Positions 11,236 to 20,128 of a stretch of DNA of 64,000 nt are shown here, in pieces. The DNA is from Helianthus annuus. Lineage: Eukaryota; Streptophyta; Magnoliopsida; Asterales; Asteraceae. The notes below the pieces were generated by a model, which searched no databases, was not told the DNA's origin, and saw nothing but the letters and a program-made list of their open reading frames with translations. Location of the stretch: NCBI RefSeq assembly GCF_002127325.2, contig NC_035433.2:11876111-11940110 (forward strand), written 5' to 3'. The first letter of the stretch is position 1; each line of letters begins with the position of its first letter. A program made the translations under genes and the position numbers.

Positions 11236-12265
11236 ATAGATAACTTGTCACTATTTTATATATTGAAATTTATAACACTACATATTCAGGTAAAGATCGA
11301 GGAAACAAAACCGATCTCAATGTTCTTTGCAAAAAAGGTCACTAAAAAGGAAGATCCGTCAGAGCATCAACTTCCCGCTGCACATAAAGAGGTCACCGAA
11401 ACAGAAAAACCAAAAGGCCCGAAAGAGGAACCCGAAACTTATGTGGGTCCCAGCACATTGAATCTCAAACGCGAGTATGGTGACTTTTCTTCTGATATAA
11501 AACCGCCTGTCAATGAAGATGCTGACAACCAGTATAAAAGTCCAGCTAAAAAGGGAAACTTTAAGAGCCCTGGTGACAAGCAAAAGACACTATTCTCGTA
11601 CTTTGGGAAAGGTTAATCCTTAATTTTTACTAATGGTGTAAATATACTTGATATCTTGTTGTATTGGGACGGCTTTGTTGTAGCGGTTGGAACACTTTTA
11701 CTGAGTAGTTATTTGATAGCTTTTGTGAGAAGCAAGTTGTATATGATGGTTTTTAACTTTTATAGAAATTTCACTTTTTGTCCTTTATGTATTACCTGAA
11801 TTTTGAAATGTGCCCTTTAAAAATTTTAGTTTCAGTTTATGTCCAAAAAAACACATGTTTTATATCACTTTATGTCCTTTACACCAAACTGAGTTAAATT
11901 ACTCAGTTAGCTTTATTTAATACAAGGGTATAATTGTCATTTCATGTTTTTTTCATTATTCATAGCCCCTTTATAACCCCTTTCTAGATCTTCTTCCTCA
12001 ATTAGTTTAGGGTTTCAAATCCCCTCTTATCATCTGCATCTTCTTCCTCCATTAGGTTTTCTTCTTTCAAGGTTTCGAAAATGGTGCTTTGTACAATCAT
12101 TAACAACATGACACCTAATAACAACCCATATGTATATTCACCTTCTATAAATTATACACACAAACAAAAACATCTAGAAGGCAATTCTATCTCACCTAAT
12201 TCAATATCCAATAAACAGATAACAAAACGAATCCAGAAATAACCGAATAAAAAATCAAAACTCAC

Positions 12266-12517
12266 TCTAGTGTTAAGCGGATTAACCAAAACAGCGCGAG
12301 CTCAAACGAGGACCTCATTCGGCTTGAGATCAGGAACACGAACATCATCACGCACTTCTAGAACATCAGCGGAACCGAAGCGCGGAAAAAGCACGGCTCT
12401 AGAGGTGGTGACAACGGTTCTAATACCGAAACCTAACTTGTTTGAAGGACAATGAAGGTGTTTGATGTGATCAGTTGTTGAGAATTGGAGTTGTTTAGAT
12501 CGGAATAAGGATCGCAT
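12266..12517 (-). pseudogene. Captured first exon of RTN4IP1-like quinone oxidoreductase
   Basis: Minus-strand ATG at 12517, 84 codons, ending exactly at a GTGAGT donor (12265). The product starts MRSLFRSKQLQF (mitochondrial-type presequence look) and continues SRAVLFPRFGSADVLEVRDD, VPDLKPNEVLVRARAV, VNPLNTR. This is the N-terminal GroES-like fold of zinc-type alcohol dehydrogenase/quinone oxidoreductases, closest in memory to plant RTN4IP1-like proteins. The rest of the gene is missing; the exon is genomic (donor and intron start kept), as expected for Pack-MULE capture. The frame is open, so it may be recent. Confidence 0.8.
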
Positions 12518-12800
12518 CGTGTGATTGTTGTGGTGAATGATCGGAAAATTGAAGATATTAATGGAGGAAAGTGGTGGAAGGAGACAGTGGGTGGCGGTGT
12601 TTGTATCCGCAGAGGTATATTGTAACTGCTTCTATTTCAGGTCTCTGTTTTAAATTTTTTTCAGATTTATTTCAAATGTAAATTATAACGGCTTCCCTTG
12701 TACAAAGCTCCATTTTCGAAACCTTGAAAGAAAACCTAATGGAGGAAGAAGATGCAGATGATAAGAGGGGATTTGAAACCCTAACCTAGTTGAGGAAGAA

Positions 12801-13126
12801 GGGGGTGTTTGGCCTAGCTTTTTTAACAAAGCTTATAGCTTTTTTTAGCTTTTTTTTTACAAAATAAGCTTAATTTGATGTTTGGTTTAGCTTTTTAAGC
12901 TTATGCTTATTAGCTTATATAAGCTAATTTGAATAAGCTTATTTGATGATGGTTTTTTAGCTTATTTAAAGAAACCTTCTTTGTGTAAGGGCAAATGATA
13001 TAAATAAGCTATAAGCTAATCCAAATACATTAAAAAGAGCTTATCAAATGATAGAACATAGTAAGCTATAAGCTAGTTTAAAATATAAGCATAAGCCAAA
13101 AAATAAAAACTAGACCAAACACCCCC
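12801..13126. mobile_element. PIF/Harbinger-like MITE inside the Pack-MULE arm
   Basis: 326 bp with TIRs GGGGGTGTTTGGCCTAG and, reverse-complemented, GGGGGTGTTTGGTCTAG. A 3-bp duplication GAA lies at 12798-12800 and 13127-13129. The opposite Pack-MULE arm (about 11975-12000) supplies the uninterrupted sequence, confirming both ends. The interior is AAGCTTAT/ATAAGCTT-rich. Confidence 0.85.
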
Positions 13127-14256
13127 GAAGATGTAGAAAGGGGTTATAAAGGGGTGATGAATAAAGTAAAAAACATGAAATGACAATTATACCCTTACAT
13201 TAAATAAACTTAACTGAGTAATTTAACTCAGTTTGGTGTAAAGGACATACAGTGATATAAAACATGTGTTTTTTGGACATAAACTGAAACTAAAACTTTT
13301 AAATGGCATGTTTCAAAATTTAAATAATACATAAAGGACAAAAAGTGAAATTTTCTCTAACTTTTATTCATTTGATATAATTTATTACTCTTAACAAGAA
13401 AAACAAACAGCTTGAAACTTTGAAATTGATTATGAGGTTTACAACATTTTGTGCACTTTTGCCTTCTATCTCGAAAACTTTCACTAGCGCAGTGGTGTGA
13501 ATTATCCCTCCATTTATACATTTCTTAGCTATAATAAGTGATACCTTTTAAATTTTTAGGCGTTTAAAATTTACACATTTCGCCTTGAGGAAACCAATGA
13601 CAATTCTGAATGATGGGTGGTCATGCACGGAATCAGAGAAAATGCCCAGTCTCGAGAGAGTACGTTATACCTTGAAATAATGTTCTTAACAAACATCGTA
13701 CGCAACTCCATTAAAAAAAATAGGAAATCATATTCTTATAAAACTCAATGTGGAAATTGGAGAAAATGCCCTACCTCGAGAAAGTTCATTGTACCCGGAA
13801 GTAATTTTTTTTTTTTTTTTTGAACAACAAATTTGGATTCAGTGACGGAACATTGGAGTATCATCATGCCACGGGTGAAACCACTCGATCATATCCATTT
13901 CCACTGGACAATAATGGCTATACACCAATTCATTGAGAAATTCAATAAATATGGGAAAACCCTCTTGTAGGATCGAACCGAAGAACTCATAGTCCCTAAA
14001 GTTTATCACACCCCAAGATGCCACTAGACTATAATGTCATGGTTCGGATGTAATGTTCTTACTAAACCAAATATAAATAAAAACTCTAGTAACTCGTAAG
14101 TCGTAATTTGGTGGAATTTTGTGACTCGAAACGAAAGACACTGTCTAGTGTCTGGTGTAAACAGTAGAACAAAACGGAGAGGGAATCGAACCCTAATTAC
14201 ATTTCCCGCCTTTCTTCCGACGAACTTTACTGCAACTCTACTACGAACAGTGAATC

Positions 14257-17200
14257 ATGTGCGGCCGTTGTCGCTGTTCTATCCGTCCAGATGACGTCCC
14301 TCGCGCTTGCAACATCGGTAACCGCCCCGTTCGTTTTGTCCATACAGACCGGTAACTTCTTCTTCTTCTTCTTCGCCCTAATATATACCTCTACTCGTTC
14401 TTTATGTTGCCTATACTATTGGAGTATGTTTGATTTCATCTCACTTTATACTTTTCAGTAACATTTTATTTCATATACATAATAACAGTTTATTATTCTG
14501 TACAGTCCTGTAACTCCACACTACACAGAATTCGTATGTATCTAAACCTGTAATGTTTAGTATGGCTTCATGCTGGTGATTTGATCTGTTTTTTCTAGCG
14601 GATTGTTGATTTTGTCACTTTGTATTGTTGCAATCAGGTATAGCATGTGTTTTGGGGAAATAGAGTAAATTACAAAAATCGTCCCTTATCGCAATCTGTT
14701 TACTTTGTCTTCAATAATTACAGAAAACGTATGTTTGCAAACCTTTGCAAGTTATGTCCTTTAGCCCTAACTCAGTTAATTTTTGTGGTTAAATCTAACC
14801 AAATGGACCCCACATGAGGATATCTTTGTGGTTAAATATGACCAAATGGACCTCACATGAGAGTAAAATGACCAAAATACCCTCATGTGAGGTCCATTGG
14901 GTCAGATTTAACCACAAAAAATTAACTGAGTTAGGGCTAAAGGAAATAACTTGCCAGGGTTTGCAAACATCGAGTACTTTTTCTGTAATTATTGAAGACA
15001 AAGGACACAGTTTGCAATCAATAACATACATAAAGGACAATTTTTGTAATTTACTCGGGGAAATATGATAGATAGTATGCAAGTTTAGAGGGGATATATG
15101 AAGTTTTTCTATTACTTTTACGTGGTTCGAAAATCACCAAGCTTGCGTTTATTATCTTTTTTTTTTAAAGAAACAATTGTTTCAACTTTCAGCATGAGAG
15201 TTGAAAATTGACTAATGTAGTCATATGGGCCTCACGCTTGCTATTCATTACCCTTAAAACTTTACGAGTGTTGTATTAGTGGAATGTAGGAGATACATGC
15301 TATGTATTACAGTTATAGATTTGAAATATGTAATGGGGAAAAGCTAAAATTATTATCGGTTTACATTTTTACATTTTTTAGATTAGAGATTACGCCCCGC
15401 TTGCGGTATGCGCATATAATGTATATATGTGTGGGCCATCGGGGCCAAAAGTGAAAGTGCACTAATTTTAACGTTATTTTACTAATTTCGTGAAAATAAC
15501 GTTAAAAGTTGAGGACGGTTAATCAGGCATCATGTGGTGGCATTGATAGCTGAAAGACAAAAGGGTACATGCATGGTTTTAAAAAACGCCTGAGGCGTGC
15601 GCCTCGAGGCGAAACGGCCAAAAAACGAGTCTGAGGCGCGCCTCATGGGGTTTTTAGTGTTAATTCGCCTTAGAGGGGCTGAGGCGCTAAGAAGGCTGCG
15701 CCTCAGGGGATTTTGAAAGTTGTTTTTGATGTTTTTGACTTTTTGTGTCAATTTCAAGCGTTTCATGACTTTTTTTTGTGTGTTTTTGATGAATCTGATG
15801 ATGAATTAGTTAGTATTATTATTTTCATAATATATATAATTTTTATACTTATTTATTAATACCGCCTCGGCCTTACGCCTCGTTTCGCCTCGAGGCTTAC
15901 GCCTCGTGAGGCGAAGGGAAAATGCCTCGAAACTCGTTTCCGTTCTTTTAAACCTTGGGTACATGCACTAATCGGTCTTTGTCCCGATTGCTGAGTGTTA
16001 TGTGCCTTATGTCCAAGGCTTGATGCAAAACTACTATCGAGCCGGGGGTTTCACTGTAAGCAGCCTCTCTATTCCTACGGGGTGGAGGTAAAGCTGTCTA
16101 CATCTTACCCTTCTCAGACCCCTACCTTTGCTTTCCTATTGGTGGGATTTACTGAGTATGATGATGATGATTTTTAGATTAGAAATCTGATCCATAAAAC
16201 TAGAAAAATATAAACGTGACTTGAGAATTTATATTGATATACTCATGTTGCTTAATTACTTAGTATCTGTCCACATCAAGGACTCATAACCAGGAACCTG
16301 TTTAAGATTCGGATGATGAAGAAAGACTTGCTGAAGTCCTATTCGCTATAATGCAAACGTTTTAGTTAGTTATTTTATATGTACGGAATTTGATTATTTG
16401 GATGAAATTTTAGGTTCCGAGCAGCATATAATGTTTCACCTGGATCAAACATCCCTGTTGTTCGAAGAGACACGGAAGCTGACGGTCAGGGAGCTGTTGT
16501 GCAGTGCATGAAATGGGGGCTTATTCCAAGTTTCACTAAAAAGACTGAAAAACCTGACTATTATAGAATGGTAATGTCTCAATAGATGCGCTTGTCAGTG
16601 TTTTAGTTTATATAGTTAACGACATTATCAACAGCAAGTTATGAAAAGTGTTGTGATATTATAAAGTTATTCAGAGGATTTTGCTTTTGTGTGTTCCAGT
16701 TTAATGCTCGATCAGAGTCAATTGGTGAAAAGGCCTCCTTTCGCCGCCTTCTTTCTGGAAACAGGTGCTTGGTTGCTGTTGAAGGGTAAGTAGTAAGTTT
16801 TGTACGAGTTGTAAATGTTTTTGTACCTTATTCTTTTGTTTGAAAATAAGAGCTTTTAGAATGCACTTTATTTTTAGATCAGAGTAATGTCTATTAAACC
16901 TTTTATAGTTTTTCGTTTATATGTATGTTTCATGTTTGTGTGATTATGTCAGCTGACTTTTAAGTTATATGTTCAAGATTTAGAAAGAAGCTTCATGTCT
17001 TCATTTAAGGAATTATTGTTAGCAAAGGGCTTATTGTAATTAGTGACTTCATTTCGTTTGGTATTTAATACAACTGGTTCGACATCTGTTTTTGAATCTT
17101 TTGTTTTTATGCTTCTAGATATTCTTTAAATATACGCCCCGCTTGCGGTATACGCATATAATGTATATATGTGTGGGCGCTCGGGGGGCAAAAGTGAAAG

Positions 17201-20040
17201 TGCACTAATTTTAACGTTATTTTACTAATTTCGTGAAAATAATGTTAAAAGAGGGGGATGGTTAATCATGCATCATGTGGTGGCGTTGATAGCCGAAAGA
17301 CAAGGGAGTACATGCACTAATTGGCCTTTGTGTGTTAATTGCCGAGTGTTATGTGCCTTATGTCAAAGGTTTGATGCAAAACTACCATCAAGCCGGGGGT
17401 CTCATTGGAAGCAGCCTCTCTATTCCTACGGGGTAGAGGTAAGGCTCTCTACATCTTACCCTCCTCAGACCCTACCTTAGCTTTGCTATTGGTGGGATTT
17501 ACCGAGTATGATGATGATGATGATGATTTCTTTAAATACTCATACTTTATTGCTTGGTCAACTATCCGGTTTCATCTTGTAAACTTCATTTACTATATTT
17601 AGATTTTACGAGTGGAAGAAAGATGGGTCGAAAAAGCAGCCATACTATATTCATCTGAAGGATGATCGCCCCCTTGTCTTTGCTGCTCTTTATGATTCCT
17701 GGAAAAACTCTGAAGGTGACATGACTTTTTACTTTCTTTAATTCTTTTTAAAATTATGTTTTCTTTATATTGGAGAAAAGATCTCTGTGTGTATCGGGAC
17801 TGCTTGTTGCAACCTTATTTGCGTATGTATTGTGCTTATTGTTTTATAACTCTGCTTAGGGCTGCAAACGAACCGAACGAACACGAACAGGACCTTGTTC
17901 GTGTTTGTTTGTTAAGAAATATATGTGTTCGCGAACCGTTCACGAACACTTATCGAACGAGATTTTATGTTCGTGTTTGTTTGTTAAGGAAAAGAATGTG
18001 TTTGTGTTTGTTTGTTAGTTTTAGGTAACGAACGTTGACGAACACAAATGAGCACAAACTAATGTTTATGAACACAAATGGAAACAAACAAACACAAACA
18101 ATCGTTCAAGAACAAAATATATAATACACCGACACTTATTAGACATTTAATTTGTTGGAATTTTGAAGTATTTAAATAAATATAAAAACCAAAAACACTA
18201 ATGAAGTATCGAACACAAACGAACACGTTACTGAACGTTCACGAACATAAACAAACGAACACGACATCTGTTCATGTTTGTTCATTTAACTAAACGAACG
18301 AAATTTCTTGTTCGTGTTTGTTTGTTTAATAAACGAACGAACACAAACGAATTTCCCGTCGAACGGTTCACGAACTGTTCGCCGAACGTTTGGTTTGTTT
18401 GCAGCCCTAACTCTGCTAATATAAAACACATGTTTTACTAAATTGTTGTAAAAAATGTAGTTATCTTAATGATTTTTGTTTTGTGCTTCAGGGGAGGTTC
18501 AATACACCTTCACTATTTTGACAACAAGTTCCTCATCAGCCTTAGGTTGGCTGCATGGTTAGTTATGTACTTATGTTTAATACATAAAATCTCTTAATTT
18601 GTTTTTCTATAAAGTTAGATTGCTAGTGAGGTAATATAACGTGTCACTAATTATTTACAAAAAAAAAAAAAAAATACAAAAGGAATTAAAAATTTGGACT
18701 CTTGCCCATTGTAGACAGGATGCCTGTTATATTAGGGAATAAAGAGTCAACTGATGAGTGGCTAGATGGTTCTTCATCTTCCAAGTTTGATTCATTGCTT
18801 AAACCGTACGAAGAGCCAGACTTGGTAAGACCACACATTTGTATAAAAAAAAGTTAATATCACCGTAGAAATATTGTAGCTTTATATATAATTATAGTAA
18901 ATATTCTTGAGAGACGTGTTTCAGGTTTGGTACCCCGTAACACCTGCAATGGGCAAACCTTCTTTCGATGGACCTGACTGTATCAAGGAGGTATGCATCC
19001 AAGCCTGTGAAAGGTTTAAATACAAAAGGCTCTTAACGTGCGACAGTACACGACCACCAATATAACATGCGTAATTATGCAAATAACGTAGTCTTGTATG
19101 TTAACCGACCCCTCTCTCTCTCTATATATATATAGCGCGCGCGACTGTGCGAAGTGAATTAGGCATGTTCATTTTTTAAAATACGCATGTCATAATACAT
19201 AATTTTGCACGTTATTTGCATAAAGACGCATGGGTTGGTTAAACTCTAATTACGCATGGGTTGGGTTAACCCTAATTACGCACGATATTTGCATAATTAC
19301 GCATGTTATTTTGGTGGTTGCACGTTAAGAGCCTTTTGTATTTCAAACTTTCACTATGTATATAGACTCCCGTAAATGTTTTTTTAGAAATAAAATTGCA
19401 AGTTTTGTACAAGAGTGCTTAACGTGCGAAGCATACGCGAGTAAATTACGCATGTTATAAAACTCATGCATGACCAAATCACATAATCACGCATGACCAA
19501 ATCGCATAATCACGCATGACCAAATAACATAATCACACATGAACAAATACCTACTTACCCTAACCACGCACGTTAACGAATGACACGCAGCGCAATTTCC
19601 TACTCGCGTACGCTTCGCACGATAACCACTCTTGTATTTTAAACTCTCTCTCTATATATATAGATAACTTGTCACTATTTTATATATTGAAATTTATAAC
19701 ACTACATATTCAGGTAAAGATCGAGGAAACAAAACCGATCTCAATGTTCTTTGCAAAAAAGGTCACTAAAAAGGAAGATCCGTCAGAGCATCAACTTCCC
19801 GCTGCACATAAAGAGGTCACCGAAACAGAAAAACCAAAAGGCCCGAAAGAGGAACCCGAAACTTATGTGGGTCCCAGCACATTGAATCTCAAACGCGAGT
19901 ATGGTGACTTTTCTTCTGATATAAAACCGCCTGTCAATGAAGATGCTGACAACCAGTATAAAAGTCCAGCTAAAAAGGGAAACTTTAAGAGCCCTGGTGA
20001 CAAGCAAAAGACACTATTCTCGTACTTTGGGAAAGGTTAA
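14257..20040 (+). CDS. HMCES: HMCES/SRAP abasic-site-processing protein, intact copy
   Basis: Eight exons: 14257-14351, 16414-16570, 16700-16785, 17603-17715, 18492-18557, 18715-18824, 18925-18990 and 19714-20040. All introns are GT-AG and phases join, giving 339 aa. The SRAP domain spans residues 2-~205: Cys2 after Met removal (MCGRCRCSIRP), YNVSPGS, CMKWGLIPSF, NARSESI, GFYEW with the acidic catalytic residue Glu116, and GWLHDRMPVIL with His172. SRAP proteins crosslink through Cys2 to abasic sites in single-stranded DNA at forks, shielding them from strand cleavage. The C-terminal ~108 residues are charged and end QKTLFSYF (329-336), a PCNA-interacting box; TKPISMFF (237-244) is a weaker second one. 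Introns hold a MULE MITE, a SINE with hAT C inside, another SINE and hAT D. Confidence 0.93.
14663..15057. mobile_element. MULE-type foldback MITE
   Basis: 395 bp, exact 9-bp duplication GGGGAAATA (14654-14662 and 15058-15066). TIR GAGTAAATTACAAAAATCGT with arms reaching ~130 bp inward. It lies in intron 1 of the intact HMCES gene; apparent ORFs here on both strands are products of the inverted repeat. Confidence 0.87.
15391..16170 (+). mobile_element. Angio-domain-like SINE, copy 2 (split by hAT C)
   Basis: Starts TACGCCCCGCTTGCGG and ends GATGATGATGA. Flanked by a 16-bp duplication TTTTTAGATTAGARAT (15375-15390 and 16171-16186). It contains the hAT MITE at 15572-15957; without that it is ~390 bp like its two relatives. 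Confidence 0.82.
15572..15957. mobile_element. hAT-type MITE C ('GCCTCGAGGC' word)
   Basis: 386 bp, exact 8-bp duplication GGTACATG (15564-15571 and 15958-15965). Termini CATGGTTTTAAAAAACG and, reverse-complemented, CAAGGTTTAAAAGAACGG. The interior consists of GCCTCGAGGCG and TACGCCTCG words around an AT-rich core. Two sibling SINEs give the empty site (ACATGCACTAATTGG). Confidence 0.88.
17133..17527 (+). mobile_element. Angio-domain-like SINE, copy 3
   Basis: About 395 bp, TACGCCCCGC start, GATGATGATGATGAT tail. An 11-bp duplication TTCTTTAAATA lies at 17122-17132 and 17528-17538. The empty site is preserved in copy 1 at about 9409-9421, so it inserted after the duplication. Confidence 0.87.
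17857..18409. mobile_element. hAT-type MITE D ('GAACGAACACGAACA' word)
   Basis: 553 bp, exact 8-bp duplication ACTCTGCT (17849-17856 and 18410-18417). TIRs TAGGGCTGCAAACGAACC and, reverse-complemented, TAGGGCTGCAAACAAACC. It consists almost wholly of GAACGAACACGAAC/GTTCGTGTTTGTTTG words. Same family as the element at 22661. It lies in intron 4 of HMCES. Confidence 0.9.
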
Positions 20041-20128
20041 TCCTTAATTTTTACTAATGGTGTAAATATACTTGATATCTTGTTGTATTGGGACGGCTTT
20101 GTTGTAGCGGTTGGAACACTTTTACTGA

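Larger units (their letters stand above)
6375..11616 (+). pseudogene. HMCES: HMCES/SRAP gene copy 1, frameshifted pseudogene
   Basis: All eight exons of the intact copy are recognisable: 6375-6469, 8143-8299, 8398-8479, 9473-9585, 10048-10113, 10218-10317, 10478-10543 and 11290-11616, with GT-AG borders. Exon 1 keeps MCGRCRCSIRPDDIPRACN including the Cys2 nucleophile. Exon 3 is 82 nt against 86 in copy 2 (4-bp loss in the AFFPEIG region) and exon 6 is 100 nt against 110 (loss after MPVI); together they do not restore frame. Exon 6 with its donor is also duplicated (79-bp tandem). Exon 8 is identical to copy 2. Introns host hAT B and a SINE (intron 1), a MULE MITE (intron 3) and a retroposed mRNA end (intron 4). 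A full-length protein cannot be made. Confidence 0.9.
4940..11702 (+). repeat. Tandem duplication unit 1 (HMCES copy 1)
   Basis: The segment starting GAGTAATTATTTGATAGC about 210 bp upstream of the AUG3 ATG recurs from 11703, head to tail. At 11703 the 3' flank of copy 1 (..ACTTTTACT) joins directly to the second copy of the AUG3-proximal sequence. Unit 1 is ~6.76 kb and unit 2 ~8.43 kb, the difference being later insertions. Confidence 0.88.
11763..13357. mobile_element. Pack-MULE with ~330-bp terminal inverted repeats
   Basis: Ends (T)AGAAATTTCACTTTTTG and GTGAAATTTTCTC are inverted repeats that continue inward ~330 bp (left arm to ~12091, right arm from ~12700, itself split by a Harbinger-like MITE). 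A 9-bp duplication TAACTTTTA lies at 11754-11762 and 13358-13366; the paralogous sequence near 4990-5010 (TTTTAACTTTTGTTCACTTG) is the empty site. The central ~600 bp holds the 5' UTR, first exon and start of intron 1 of a host gene on the minus strand. No transposase, so non-autonomous. Confidence 0.88.
11703..20128 (+). repeat. Tandem duplication unit 2 (HMCES copy 2)
   Basis: Second copy of the 4940-11702 segment. Similarity ends at ..CACTTTTACTGA (20128), after which TCCAGTTGC is unique. Its AUG3-proximal start is interrupted by the Pack-MULE at 11763-13357. Confidence 0.88.

Noticed and set aside
14795..15082. Overlapping frames on both strands, 84 and 95 aa
   Set aside because: Products of the inverted repeat of a MULE foldback; no family match.
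17756..18028. 90-aa frame with VRVCLLRNICV-type repeats
   Set aside because: Lies mostly in hAT MITE D; the repeats are the GTTCGTGTTTG word.
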